Assembly (NCBI GenBank): GCA_031269245.1
Contig: JAISZL010000068.1
Coordinates: 1 to 51,251 of the forward strand
DNA: 51,251 bases
Direction of reading: 5' to 3'
Origin: Synergistaceae bacterium
GTDB taxonomy: Bacteria > Synergistota > Synergistia > Synergistales > Synergistaceae
Shown: positions 27,088 through 36,422 of the stretch, piece after piece
Layout: each line of letters begins with the position of its first letter
Position numbering within the stretch: position 1 is the first letter of the stretch
The notes under the pieces: model-generated
What the model was told of the DNA's origin: nothing
Seen by the model: only the letters and a program-made list of their open reading frames with translations
Database searches by the model: none
Program-made: the position numbers and the translations under genes

Positions 27088-27687
27088 ATGTTCGGTTTAA
27101 GTTCGATCGAGAAGAGAATTTCAGCAAAGATTGACGGACTGGAAGAAAAAATGGAGGCGTATTTTTCCGATCGCTTCGAAAAGATTGAAGAGCATCTCCA
27201 GCAGTCAATTCGTCAGGAGCGCAGAAATCAGGCGGCACTGGAGAGCGTGTTCGAAAACCAGAAGGCTGAACTCTCAATGCTCCGCAGGATACGGGACGAA
27301 TCAGGCGCACTGAAGGTGTTGATGAATTTCGCGGAGGGTTTTGCGCTATGGCGTCAATCCCAGCCGGATGCGCCGGAGATACGAGTGCTATGGATGAAGC
27401 TCGGCGCGATGCTCGACCATTTCGGCCTGACAATAGAGGCGGAGGCCTGGATCCCTTTCGATCCATCGCTTCATGAGGCGTGTGCCGTGCGCTTCGACCC
27501 GGAGGCGCCGGATGGGCATGTGCTGGAGGTGGTGCGTCCGGGGTTCTCGTCGGACGGCGAGGTTTTACGCTACGCCGCCGTCGTCGTAAACCGTCCGAAC
27601 GTTTTGGTTTTAGGCGAGGACGAGTCTGAGAGCGGGTATCGGTATGATGACGGCGCCTCGGCCGAGACTGAAGGGTGGGGAAGCTGA
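27088..27687 (+). CDS. Divergent GrpE-like nucleotide exchange factor
   Basis: GrpE proteins release ADP from Hsp70. This 199-residue protein starts with a predicted long coiled coil (about 8-75, rich in Glu, Lys and Arg), as GrpE does. It ends with a small beta-rich region, VLEVVRPGFSSDGEVLRYAAVVV, resembling the GrpE head motif VLRKGYxLxGRVLRPAxVxV. Overall similarity to housekeeping GrpE is low, and the call rests on this motif and on the next two genes being a J-domain protein and an Hsp70. ATG 27088 has GAGG seven bases upstream. The stop TGA is immediately followed by the next gene's ATG. Confidence 0.65.
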   Translation: MFGLSSIEKRISAKIDGLEEKMEAYFSDRFEKIEEHLQQSIRQERRNQAALESVFENQKAELSMLRRIRDESGALKVLMNFAEGFALWRQSQPDAPEIRVLWMKLGAMLDHFGLTIEAEAWIPFDPSLHEACAVRFDPEAPDGHVLEVVRPGFSSDGEVLRYAAVVVNRPNVLVLGEDESESGYRYDDGASAETEGWGS

Positions 27688-28068
27688 ATGATCGAGTCCG
27701 CGTATGAAATTTTGAAAATTTCGCGCGACGCGACGCCCGAGGAGGTGAGGGCGGCTTACGTGAAACTGGTTCGCCGTTATCCCCCGGAACACTTCCCGGA
27801 ACGGCTGGCGCGTTTCCGCAACGCCTACGCCAAAGTATGCCTGGACGACGAGTTCCTCCTCAACCTCTTGGAATCAGGGGTATGCAAAAAGACGCCGCTC
27901 GAGTTTGCCGGATTCCTCTGGGGGGACCGTAGGGAGTTCTATTTCGCGGAATCCGACCTGGGCGATCTCGCGACGCTGGCTGGCGGCCGGAACGGGCACA
28001 CCGTTGACGGCATCCTTGAATCCATTGACACGTCTGACATTGAGTGGAGAGGATTGGAGCAAAGATGA
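27688..28068 (+). CDS. J-domain-like protein lacking the HPD motif
   Basis: The first 50 residues match a J domain: SAYEILKISRDATPEEVRAA, then YVKLVRRY, then a helix FRNAYAKV. In active J proteins the loop after this tyrosine reads HPD and triggers Hsp70 ATP hydrolysis. Here it reads PPEHFPE, so the HPD triad is gone. The remaining 75 residues (about 52-126) have no known domain and no zinc-finger or Gly/Phe region. It may still dock on the adjacent Hsp70 or act as an adaptor without ATPase stimulation. The start is directly after the GrpE-like stop and the end overlaps the Hsp70 start (ATGA). Confidence 0.75.
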   Translation: MIESAYEILKISRDATPEEVRAAYVKLVRRYPPEHFPERLARFRNAYAKVCLDDEFLLNLLESGVCKKTPLEFAGFLWGDRREFYFAESDLGDLATLAGGRNGHTVDGILESIDTSDIEWRGLEQR

Positions 28069-29768
28069 GTGAATCTAAAATTTTTGGCATCGACCTTGGG
28101 ACGACGAACTCCTGTATATCCGTTCTGGACAATAAGAAACCGCGCGTGATTCCGGTGGATGGGAGTGGGGTGGTCCCATCGGTGATAAGCGTCCTCGGCG
28201 ACGAAATTTTAGTTGGGCGCAGGGCTAAAAACCGCGCTGTCGCCTTCCCCGAACAGTCCGTGCGTTCCGTAAAGCGCAAAATGGGGACGGACAAGGCCAT
28301 CGTCATAGGGGAAAAATCATACAGCCCCGAGGGTATTTCGGCAATGATATTGCGCTTTCTCTGCGATGAGGCCGCGCGTTTAGAGGGTCACGAGGTTTCA
28401 AGAGCCGTGATCACGGTGCCGGCTTATTTCAGCGACGCGCAGCGAAAGGCTGCGATCGAAGCCGGGAAACTGGCGGGGCTTTCGGTGGAGAGAATAATCA
28501 ACGAGCCGACGGCCGCCGCGCTTTTTTACGATCATGTCAACATCTCGTCGGGCGACATTGGCCGCTCGTGGAAACACGCCCTTGTATACGACCTCGGCGG
28601 CGGGACGTTCGACGTGTCCGTCCTGAGAATGAGCGAGATAATAGAGGTATTGGCGAGCACTGGGGACACGAGGCTTGGCGGGGACGACTTCGACAGGTGC
28701 ATAGTCGACCACTTCCTCAGCGTCATTCGGGCAAACGGAGGACCCGACATCTCTGAGTTCACCCCGGCCATCGCTAGGTTGTCCGCTGTCGCGGAGCAGG
28801 CAAAGATCGACCTGTCGGTGAGGGGCACCGTGACGATAGAGGAAGCGAATATTCCCACCCCGGACGGGAGCGGCTGTACGATATCGACTGAGGTGTCGAG
28901 AAACGAGGTCGAGGAGCTGTCGTCCCACCTGCTGGAACGCACCGTCGACTTCGTGCGCAAGGCGCTGGACGAGGCTAAACTGCACGCGAGCGACATAGAC
29001 AAGGTGCTGTTGGTTGGCGGGATGACGAGAATGCCTGTCATTTCGCAGCGGCTCTCCGATCTGTTCGGGGACGCCAGCATGCCGGCGGTCGACCCCGACC
29101 TGAGCGTCGCGTACGGCGCGGCGATACAGGGAGGGATTATAAACGGAGAGAATCTCGAACAGATCCTGCTCGACGTGACATCGCACACATTAAGCCTTGG
29201 GGCGATCAACCCGTACACGGACGCTTTGACGTGCGCGCCTATAATCCCGCGCAACACGCAAATACCCGCTACACGCGCCAGGCTCTTCTGGACCGTCGCT
29301 GATAACCAGAAGCATGTGGAGCTTGAAATCTATCAAGGGGAATCCGAGCTGCCCGAGGAAAATACCCTCATAGGACACACGAAGCTGGACCTCGCGAAAG
29401 CCGAGGCTAACTCGCCGGTTGAGGTGAAGTACTCCTACGACCTCAATGGGATAATTCACCTCACCGCTGAACACAAGGGGTTCAGCAAAAAGACCGAGGT
29501 ATATTTCGATAGCAGAAACCCGGAGGAGGATCGCAGTCAAACGCTGGCAGAGGACCTCGCCGACGAATTGGAGATGCCGCGGAAATCGAACGAGCCCATC
29601 AACTTCGTCATTCACCGTGCCAGGCTTTTGCTTGATGGAATGTCAGAGGGGCCGCGAAAAACGGCCTTCGCCGGCCTGGTCGAGCGTTACGAATCGGCTC
29701 TTTTGGAGGACTCGGACGACGTGGACGGTTTCGAGGACGATTTGCTGTCGGCAATGGACGAACTTTGA
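28065..29768 (+). CDS. Accessory Hsp70 (DnaK-like) with short C-terminal lid
   Basis: This 567-residue Hsp70 keeps all ATPase motifs: FGIDLGTTNSCISV (phosphate 1), VYDLGGGTFDVSVL (phosphate 2), INEPTAAALFY (connect) and LLVGGMTRMPVISQ (adenosine). The linker reads QILLDVTSHTLSLGA. A beta substrate-binding domain follows (about 365-480), then a short, acidic helical region instead of the full lid; there is no EEVD-like tail. Housekeeping DnaK is about 600-640 residues. ATG 28065, five bases from GGAG, overlaps the J-like gene. With its private GrpE-like and J-like partners it is a self-contained second Hsp70 system, not the main dnaK. Confidence 0.93.
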   Translation: MSESKIFGIDLGTTNSCISVLDNKKPRVIPVDGSGVVPSVISVLGDEILVGRRAKNRAVAFPEQSVRSVKRKMGTDKAIVIGEKSYSPEGISAMILRFLCDEAARLEGHEVSRAVITVPAYFSDAQRKAAIEAGKLAGLSVERIINEPTAAALFYDHVNISSGDIGRSWKHALVYDLGGGTFDVSVLRMSEIIEVLASTGDTRLGGDDFDRCIVDHFLSVIRANGGPDISEFTPAIARLSAVAEQAKIDLSVRGTVTIEEANIPTPDGSGCTISTEVSRNEVEELSSHLLERTVDFVRKALDEAKLHASDIDKVLLVGGMTRMPVISQRLSDLFGDASMPAVDPDLSVAYGAAIQGGIINGENLEQILLDVTSHTLSLGAINPYTDALTCAPIIPRNTQIPATRARLFWTVADNQKHVELEIYQGESELPEENTLIGHTKLDLAKAEANSPVEVKYSYDLNGIIHLTAEHKGFSKKTEVYFDSRNPEEDRSQTLAEDLADELEMPRKSNEPINFVIHRARLLLDGMSEGPRKTAFAGLVERYESALLEDSDDVDGFEDDLLSAMDEL

Positions 29769-29780
29769 GGATGACGGTAC

Positions 29781-31757
29781 GTGTCGCGCAATAAGAAAAA
29801 GAAGAAAAAGATCGCGGGGCAAAACCTATCCCTTTCAGAACGTCTCGAGCGCAATTGGGAGGGCGGAAAGTGGGAGGCGTTCGTCTCGCTTTACATGAGG
29901 GACAGGGAGGCGTCGGACAGGGGGCCGTGGGCGGCGAGACTGCCCGATGCCCTCTACAACTGCCTTACGGCGGCGCTTTTCCTGCGCAAAAACTGCGGGA
30001 GCGCCCGGCAAATAGCTGAGATTATGCTCCAGGAACGCTCTCTCGGCCCGGATGACGGTGTTCTGCGGGCATGTGCGCGGACAGCTCTCGATTTGATAAA
30101 TATAAGGGCGGGCATGTCTTGCGCCCCGTCAGATTGCGAAGGGCACCGCACCCCTCTGCCGGCACCATATGAGGAACTCAGGCAGAGGCTCATCGACGAG
30201 TTCGCTCCCTCAAAGCCTGGCAAAAGGGCGCGGGCGTCATCCAATCCGACGCTCGAAAAGCTCTTGAAGCAGTTCAAAGCGCTCCCGTCCGCCAAGAACA
30301 GCGCCCTGTACACGAACTTTCTCAAGACCGCTGAGGCCTTGGCCGATGAGATGAAAGGGTCTGACGTTTCGGCGGTCTTCACGGTCGTGCGCGACATAGC
30401 GTCAATAATGAGCGGCATAGCGAGCAAAGGACTCCGCGCCAAGAACCCGGCCCTGGCCGTCGACCTTGGGGCCTCTGGGATATACCCGATGCGCGCGGGC
30501 TATCCCGCTCTTCTTACGCTGTGGGAGTACATGTGCAAACAGGGTGGACGCAGGTTCGGCGCCGATTGGGAGAGCACGGCGAGAGTGGCTAGGATGAGTC
30601 TGATAACGGCAAACGAGGAGTTCAGACCGGCCTATGACAAACTGATGTCCCTGGGTGAAAACCACTCCGACGAGGATCTGCCCGTAACAGCCGAACGGCA
30701 TTACGGAGGATGGACGGAGCAGGAGAGATTTGTCCTCATATTTCTCGCTATAACGGAGTACTTGAAGAAAAGCCCTGAATTTTTCGATAATATCCCCAAC
30801 AGGACAATTCTGAGGTGGTTCAAGACCCTTGGAGAGATAGGGCGCAGGAGACGGTCCGGCAGGGCATGGCCCGCTCCGGTCGATATTGCGTTCGAGAGGT
30901 TGGTTTTCACGGGGGACGAGGGGTTTGTCGAGACCCTGTACAGGGAGGACCTCCCGTTCGAATGCATGACCTCGGCCACGATCATAGCGATGACGCTGCT
31001 GTGCGGTCTCTCCGCGCTAAGGCGCCTAGAGGACAAGCTGAGGCATCGTCTGCCGCTACGCATAAATGAGAGGGACGAAAGGGTTTTGGGCGATTTTTTT
31101 TTCGATACGGTATTCCCCGTCCCCGCGCTCAAGATGACATCCAGGCTTTGCGACCGTAAGGGGAGGGAGACCCTCTTCAAGATCATTCTCACGTCGATAA
31201 TGAGCGCTGATGTATCCCAAGTGCTGGAATACGATCGTCCCGGTCCAATGCTGTGGCGCTCGGTGTCGCAAGCGCATATCGAGCTGTTCGCGGAGAATCT
31301 GCCGGAAGGCTCGCAAGCCGCGGCCTTTTGCGCGCTCTGTCTCGGCAAAAAAAACATGTGTTTGTCGGACGACCCATCGAAAACCGCGGCATTTTTCGCG
31401 ACGAGCGATAAATGGGACTCCAGCGACGGGGATTTGCTGTCGCTGTTTCTGATGACCTGGCCGGGAGTATCCGCTGAGTTTCTGCTGCGGCTCTTCGAGA
31501 ACTCCTCCCATGAGCGCGCGATGTCGGACGAGTGGATAAAAATCCCGAAGATCATCTCCAAGATCCAGGATCCTGCGAGCAGGAAGAAAATCGCGCATGG
31601 TGTGTCGCTCACGTTAAAGAGAATGCTTGGCGGCAAAATGGGCGGCTGGAAGTTTGTGACCAAAGCTCTCGTCAGTTTGGAAAAGAACGGCAAGCTGCCG
31701 GAAAATTATGATATAGGACGGATACTTTTGACGGCACGGGACTTTTTTAATATATGA
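29781..31757 (+). CDS. Hypothetical protein, fourth gene of the Hsp70 cassette
   Basis: The family of this 658-residue protein is not recognised. The GTG start lies ten bases after GAGG and 12 bases past the Hsp70 stop. It begins with a lysine run (NKKKKKK) followed by LSLSERLERNWEGGKWEAFVS. The rest appears almost entirely helical, with repeated Leu/Ala-rich stretches that could form a TPR- or HEAT-like solenoid. No signal peptide, membrane helix, nuclease, ATPase or metal motif is visible. The gene is tightly linked to the chaperone genes, so it is probably their client or an effector kept folded by them. This is inference from position. Confidence 0.75.
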   Translation: MSRNKKKKKKIAGQNLSLSERLERNWEGGKWEAFVSLYMRDREASDRGPWAARLPDALYNCLTAALFLRKNCGSARQIAEIMLQERSLGPDDGVLRACARTALDLINIRAGMSCAPSDCEGHRTPLPAPYEELRQRLIDEFAPSKPGKRARASSNPTLEKLLKQFKALPSAKNSALYTNFLKTAEALADEMKGSDVSAVFTVVRDIASIMSGIASKGLRAKNPALAVDLGASGIYPMRAGYPALLTLWEYMCKQGGRRFGADWESTARVARMSLITANEEFRPAYDKLMSLGENHSDEDLPVTAERHYGGWTEQERFVLIFLAITEYLKKSPEFFDNIPNRTILRWFKTLGEIGRRRRSGRAWPAPVDIAFERLVFTGDEGFVETLYREDLPFECMTSATIIAMTLLCGLSALRRLEDKLRHRLPLRINERDERVLGDFFFDTVFPVPALKMTSRLCDRKGRETLFKIILTSIMSADVSQVLEYDRPGPMLWRSVSQAHIELFAENLPEGSQAAAFCALCLGKKNMCLSDDPSKTAAFFATSDKWDSSDGDLLSLFLMTWPGVSAEFLLRLFENSSHERAMSDEWIKIPKIISKIQDPASRKKIAHGVSLTLKRMLGGKMGGWKFVTKALVSLEKNGKLPENYDIGRILLTARDFFNI

Positions 31758-31825
31758 CCTCGAACGCTTAGTGCCGGGAGCGGAGTCGTGTCGCACCGGC
31801 CGCGAGCCGAACTTATGATTCGGAA

Positions 31826-33277
31826 TTACCTCCTCCAGAAACTGGGGGTGAACACCGCCAGCAGGGTGAAGATCTCTAGTCTCCCGCAGAGCATCAGGAA
31901 TATGAGCACGGCCTTGACTGTCCCCGGCAGCATCGCGTAGTTCTCGGCCGGGGCCGCCATGCCGAATCCGGGGCCTACGTTGCCGAGCGCGGCGGCCGCT
32001 CCGAAGAGCGCGGCGGCCATGTCCTGACCGAAGAGGCTCAACAGGACGAATCCGGCGCCGAAGATCGCGACATACGCGGCTAAGTACGCGAAGCACGCGG
32101 ATACCACACTGGCATCCAGCGTCTCATTGCCCATCCTGGTGGGGACTATGGCGCGCGGATGGAGGAGCCTGACGAACTCCGTCCGAATATGCTTGAATAT
32201 CACGAGCACCCTGACGCATGTGAGGCCGCCGGCCGTCGAGATCGCGCACCCGCCGCAGAACATCAGCGCGAGCGTGAGATACCGCACGGATGCGGGCCAC
32301 GCGCTGTAGTCGCTGGTGAAAAAGCCGCAGGAGGACAACATGCTCACGGCGTGAAAAAACCCCGCCGACAGGGACGCCCGCATGGATGGAAAATCCCCGC
32401 CGGCATACAGCAGCAGGGAGATCAGAAGCCCGCTCGCGAACAGTAGAAAAGCGTAGCAGCGCAGCTCAGGGTTTTCGCGCAGCGGGGACAGGTTTCCTCG
32501 GACTATCAGGGAGTGGTAAAAAGTGAGATTAGCGCCGGACAAAAACAAAAAAACACCGCTCACCAGTCTGACGTAATCACTCCTGAAGTGCCCCAGGCTG
32601 TTGGCGTAGGGTGAGAATCCTCCCGTGGCCAAGGTACTGAAGGAGAGCGCGGCGGAGTCGAAGAGGTCGAGGCCGCCTGCCAGGAGCAGCGCGATCTCCG
32701 CGCACGTCAGGATGAGGTACGTCTTCCACAAAAACGCGGCGGTCTGCTGTATCCGCGGGGTGAGGCGCTCGTGTATAGGGCCGGAGACCTCCGCCTTGTA
32801 CAGCTCCATACCCGCCCCCGACACTGGGAAGAGCGCCAGCGCCAGGACGACTATCCCCACCCCTCCCAGCCACTGGGAGAAGCTCCTCCACAGCAATATG
32901 CTCCTGGGTATCTCCGACAGACGGCCGATCACCGTAGCGCCTGTGGTGGTGAATCCGGAGACCCCCTCGAATATCGCGTCCAGCGCGTTCGGGAGCGCGC
33001 CGGAGAACATATAGGGAAGGCCCGATATCACGGAGACAATGAGCCACGAGCCGGTGACAGCGAGAATCGCCTCGCGGACGTCCATATCCAAAAACGACGC
33101 CCTTCTCCCGCAGAGAAACAGGGCTCCGCTCGTCAGCACCCCGACCGCGGACGAGCGGAGCAGGGGCAGCAACCCTGGATCGCCCGCTGCCAGGCTCCAG
33201 GCGATGGGGACGGCGAACGCCATCGTTATCGCCCCCGTCGTCGCGGCGAGGAAGCGAAATACCGCGCCGACGTTCAA
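31826..33277 (-). CDS. trkH: TrkH family K+ uptake protein (first paralogue)
   Basis: TrkH/KtrB proteins conduct K+ through a pore built from four M1-P-M2 repeats. The 483 residues have the selectivity-loop motifs VSGFTTTGATV, LATGGFSPYA, LSSCGFFTSD and LGNVGPGFG, one Gly in each. The intramembrane gate glycines between repeats are also present. Its ATG overlaps the trkA stop (4 bases), so the channel and its regulator are translated together. It lies after trkA in the transcript. Some pore loops differ from the second copy, which may change ion preference. Confidence 0.93.
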   Translation of the reverse strand: MNVGAVFRFLAATTGAITMAFAVPIAWSLAAGDPGLLPLLRSSAVGVLTSGALFLCGRRASFLDMDVREAILAVTGSWLIVSVISGLPYMFSGALPNALDAIFEGVSGFTTTGATVIGRLSEIPRSILLWRSFSQWLGGVGIVVLALALFPVSGAGMELYKAEVSGPIHERLTPRIQQTAAFLWKTYLILTCAEIALLLAGGLDLFDSAALSFSTLATGGFSPYANSLGHFRSDYVRLVSGVFLFLSGANLTFYHSLIVRGNLSPLRENPELRCYAFLLFASGLLISLLLYAGGDFPSMRASLSAGFFHAVSMLSSCGFFTSDYSAWPASVRYLTLALMFCGGCAISTAGGLTCVRVLVIFKHIRTEFVRLLHPRAIVPTRMGNETLDASVVSACFAYLAAYVAIFGAGFVLLSLFGQDMAAALFGAAAALGNVGPGFGMAAPAENYAMLPGTVKAVLIFLMLCGRLEIFTLLAVFTPSFWRR

Positions 33278-34650
33278 TCCGATCGGACTCCCAGAGCCAT
33301 CAGCGACGCGCTCGAGACCTCGACCGTGGCGAATAGGATGACCTTGTCGCCGGCCAGGAGGCTGGACCTGCCGGTGGGTATGAAGATGCTGCCCTCGCGC
33401 TTGCCCCTCATGACGAGTCCCAACAGCGCTCCAGACGGCAAGGAGAGGTCCTTCAGCTCGACGCCTATCGCCGGGCTGTCCTCCGGTATGGTCACCTGTA
33501 TGGTCTCCGCGCCTATCTGGTCCAGCAGGGCGAGAGTGCTGGCGTGGCCGGGGTACCGAACGGCGCTTATCAGGACGGACGACAGGGCCTCGTTCCTGTT
33601 CACTATCGCGTCGACCGGGATGTGCTCGGACAGCTTCATGTAGTTCTTCCTGCGGATGACCGCGATGCTCTTCTTAGCGCCGAGGGATTTGGCTAAGACG
33701 GCGAGCACTAGATTGACCTCGTCGCTGTCAGTGGCGGCGACGAACCCCCCGGCGTTGGCTATTCCCTCGTTCTTGAGCAGCTCCTCGTCGGCGCCGTCGC
33801 CCCACAGCACCATGGCCCGGGTCAGCTCCGACGCGACCCGCCGGCACTTTTCGCGGTCGATGTCGATCATGCGCACGTCCACCCCTTTGAGGTGTTTTTG
33901 CAGGAGCATGGCGGTTTGGAATCCGACCTTGCCCGCGCCCACCAGCATGACGCGCCTGAGTTTTTGGGACCTGTGGGGCTGGTACAGATCCGCTATCTCC
34001 TGTATCTGGTCGAGGTAACAGAACGAGTAGCAGAGGTCCCCCGCGAGGAGCGTGTCCGCCGCCCGCGGTATGAAGCCGTTGTCCCCCCGCCGCACGTAGA
34101 CGATTATGGTCACGAGCTCCGGGTTCTTCCTCCTCAGGTCGAACAGAGACACCTCGCTGGCAGGACTGTCCTCCTCCACCCTGAAGGCGTAGATCCCGGC
34201 CTTCTCGTTGAACTCAGAGGAGTACACCGCGCCCTGCGTCTCGAGCAGGTTCTCTATCTCCCTGGCAACGCTTCGCTCTGGAGATACCATCATGTCTATG
34301 CCCAGGTCGCGGCTCCATGCATCCGTGTCGGTGAACTCGAGCCCGACCGCCCGGGAGATGACCCTGCGGACTCCCATTTTTTTCGCTATCCAGCAGGCGA
34401 GGATGTTGACCTCGTCCCTGCTCGAACACGCTATCAGCAGCTCGACGCCGCCGCCCGGGGCGATGCCCGCCTTCTCCAGGACGTTCGGCCTCGCTCCGTT
34501 GCCCCTCACCACCATCACGTCAAGCTCGTTCTCCGCCTTTGACGCCCTGTCGGGGTTCTCCTCCACCAGGACGATGTCGTGCCCGTCCTGGGAGAGGCTG
34601 CGCGCCACGTTGAAACCCACCTCGCCCGCGCCGACTATCACTATGCGCAA
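33274..34650 (-). CDS. trkA: TrkA, NAD(P)-binding regulator of K+ uptake
   Basis: TrkA binds NAD(H) and ATP/ADP and gates TrkH. The 458 residues contain two RCK_N Rossmann domains, marked by MRIVIVGAGEVGFNVARSL and RRVMLVGAGKVGFQTAMLL (about 1-120 and 230-345), each followed by an RCK_C domain. This duplicated layout is the classic TrkA form rather than the half-length KtrA. It sits between the two trkH copies: 16 bases after the upstream copy and overlapping the downstream one by four bases. One TrkA therefore probably serves both. Confidence 0.95.
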   Translation of the reverse strand: MRIVIVGAGEVGFNVARSLSQDGHDIVLVEENPDRASKAENELDVMVVRGNGARPNVLEKAGIAPGGGVELLIACSSRDEVNILACWIAKKMGVRRVISRAVGLEFTDTDAWSRDLGIDMMVSPERSVAREIENLLETQGAVYSSEFNEKAGIYAFRVEEDSPASEVSLFDLRRKNPELVTIIVYVRRGDNGFIPRAADTLLAGDLCYSFCYLDQIQEIADLYQPHRSQKLRRVMLVGAGKVGFQTAMLLQKHLKGVDVRMIDIDREKCRRVASELTRAMVLWGDGADEELLKNEGIANAGGFVAATDSDEVNLVLAVLAKSLGAKKSIAVIRRKNYMKLSEHIPVDAIVNRNEALSSVLISAVRYPGHASTLALLDQIGAETIQVTIPEDSPAIGVELKDLSLPSGALLGLVMRGKREGSIFIPTGRSSLLAGDKVILFATVEVSSASLMALGVRSD

Positions 34651-34666
34651 ATCCTCAACCCCTCCC

Positions 34667-36151
34667 TTAACGTTTGCCGCCGTTCGACAGCGTCACGCCG
34701 TCGCGCCAGAAAACCCCCGAAAACAGCGCGAGGACGGTGTAAAGCTCCAGCCTCCCACAGAGCATCAGAAACGAGTAAATCCACTTCGCCCCGCACGCCT
34801 GGTCCGCGAAGCTCAAAGTTGGGCCCAGGCGCGCGAACCCGGGGCCTACGTTGCCGAGAGTCGTCGCGGCCCCCGATATGGCCGTGACGAAATCCGGCTC
34901 GTACAGCGTGATCAAAAAACCGCCCGCTGCGAACACCAGGAAGTACAGGCCGAAGAAGGCCATACACGACGACATGACCTCGCCCTCCATGACCTGCGAC
35001 CCGAAACGGAAGGGCAACACCGCGCGAGGGTAGAGCGTCCGCAGAAGGTGTCTGCCTATGTGGCGGCCCATCGCCAGGAGCCTCGCCTGCTTTATCGCCC
35101 CCGAGGTGGAGCCGGCGCAGCCGCCCAGGAACAGGCAGACGAAGAGCAGTGCCTTGGTGAACGGCGGCCACACGTCGTAGTCAGCGGAGACGAAGCCGGT
35201 CGTCGTCACCAGGCTGACGGTTTGAAACGTGCCGAAGCGAAGCGCGGACGACATGGTCCCGTAAACGCCGCTCCGATAGAGCGACAGGGAGACCGCCGCG
35301 CTGATCGAGGCGATCAGCGCCAGGTAAAAGCGAAACTCCGGGTCCTCGAAAAATGACTTGAGCGAGCGCCCCCGGAGCGCGTGAAAGTGAAGCGCGAAGT
35401 TCGCCCCGGATATGAACATGAAGAATATCAGCACCCAGTCGAGGTAGGCGCTGTCGAAGTGAGCCACGCTCATCCCGTGCGGGGAGAAACCCCCCGTCGA
35501 GATAGTGCCCATTGCGTGGGTAACCGCGTCGTATGCGCTCATGCCCCCGGCCGTCAGGAGCGCGGCCAGCGCGGCAGTCAGCATGAGGTAGATGATCCAG
35601 AGTATGGCCGCGGTCTGCTGGAGCCGGGGGGTTATCTTCTCGTGCACCATTCCCGGGGCCTCGGCGCTGTACAGCTGGAACCCCCCGACGCCGATCAGCG
35701 GCATGACCGTGAGTGTGAGCACTATTATGCCCATCCCTCCGAGCCAGTGCGTCAGCGCCCTCCACAGGAGGAGGCCCCTGGGGAGCGACTCCAGGTTCAC
35801 GAGGATCGTCGAGCCCGTCGTGGTGTAGCCGGACATGGCTTCGAAGAAGGCGTCCGCGAACGTCGGAGCCGCGCCGTCGAGCAAGTACGGCGCGCAGCCG
35901 ACGGCGCTAGCGATGACCCAGGACATGGAGACCGACATCAGTGCCTCGCGCATTCCCATCTTGGACATGTCCGCGCCCCTGCCGGCGGCGAGCAGCGCGG
36001 CGCCGGACGCGGCACCAAGCGCCGCGGATTTGGCAAAAGCGGGCGCGTCCGTTTCGCCGTTGACTGCGGAGTATATGAGAGGAACTATCATCCACGCGGA
36101 AATGACCAACGTGAGAAAGCCGAGAAATTTGAGAACCACGAGTACTCTCAA
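34667..36151 (-). CDS. trkH: TrkH family K+ uptake protein (second paralogue)
   Basis: This 494-residue channel has the four pore motifs MSGYTTTGSTI, ISTGGFSPHG, VTTTGFVSAD and LGNVGPGFA and about ten membrane helices. It is a clear paralogue of the 31826-33277 gene. The longest frame starts at 36202, but TTG 36151 has GCGGAGGC nine bases upstream and puts the first helix (VLVVLKFLGFLTLVISAW) at the N-terminus as expected, so it is used. It is first in the transcript trkH-trkA-trkH. A possible extended -10 (TGATATTAT) lies near 36305-36320 on the minus strand. Confidence 0.93.
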   Translation of the reverse strand: MRVLVVLKFLGFLTLVISAWMIVPLIYSAVNGETDAPAFAKSAALGAASGAALLAAGRGADMSKMGMREALMSVSMSWVIASAVGCAPYLLDGAAPTFADAFFEAMSGYTTTGSTILVNLESLPRGLLLWRALTHWLGGMGIIVLTLTVMPLIGVGGFQLYSAEAPGMVHEKITPRLQQTAAILWIIYLMLTAALAALLTAGGMSAYDAVTHAMGTISTGGFSPHGMSVAHFDSAYLDWVLIFFMFISGANFALHFHALRGRSLKSFFEDPEFRFYLALIASISAAVSLSLYRSGVYGTMSSALRFGTFQTVSLVTTTGFVSADYDVWPPFTKALLFVCLFLGGCAGSTSGAIKQARLLAMGRHIGRHLLRTLYPRAVLPFRFGSQVMEGEVMSSCMAFFGLYFLVFAAGGFLITLYEPDFVTAISGAATTLGNVGPGFARLGPTLSFADQACGAKWIYSFLMLCGRLELYTVLALFSGVFWRDGVTLSNGGKR

Positions 36152-36364
36152 AGCGTTACCGCCTCCGCGCGTGATGGGTGAAGGCCGAACCGCCCGCGGC
36201 ATTTTCGCGCGGACAAGCCAACCAAACGCCTTAAGTGCCGTGTAATTTCGATCTCAAGCCAAAGATGCCTTCGTTTGGTTCGAAATCGGAATTGCCGACG
36301 CCAACCATAATATCACAAAACTGGGGGTGCTCGCTCTGATTTTAAACATGACTCTTCCAGCGTT

Positions 36365-36406
36365 CGTCAAGGGCCCAAGCGCGCGGCACGGCTTGGGCCC
36401 TTGACG
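36365..36406. terminator. Perfect 16-bp inverted repeat after DUF169 gene
   Basis: CGTCAAGGGCCCAAGC (36365-36380) is repeated in reverse complement at 36391-36406 with a ten-base loop. It lies 17 bases past the DUF169 stop and separates that gene from the Trk cluster's promoter. It lacks a T-run but the stem is very stable. Confidence 0.75.
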
Positions 36407-36422
36407 ATAAACCGGTGTTTCC

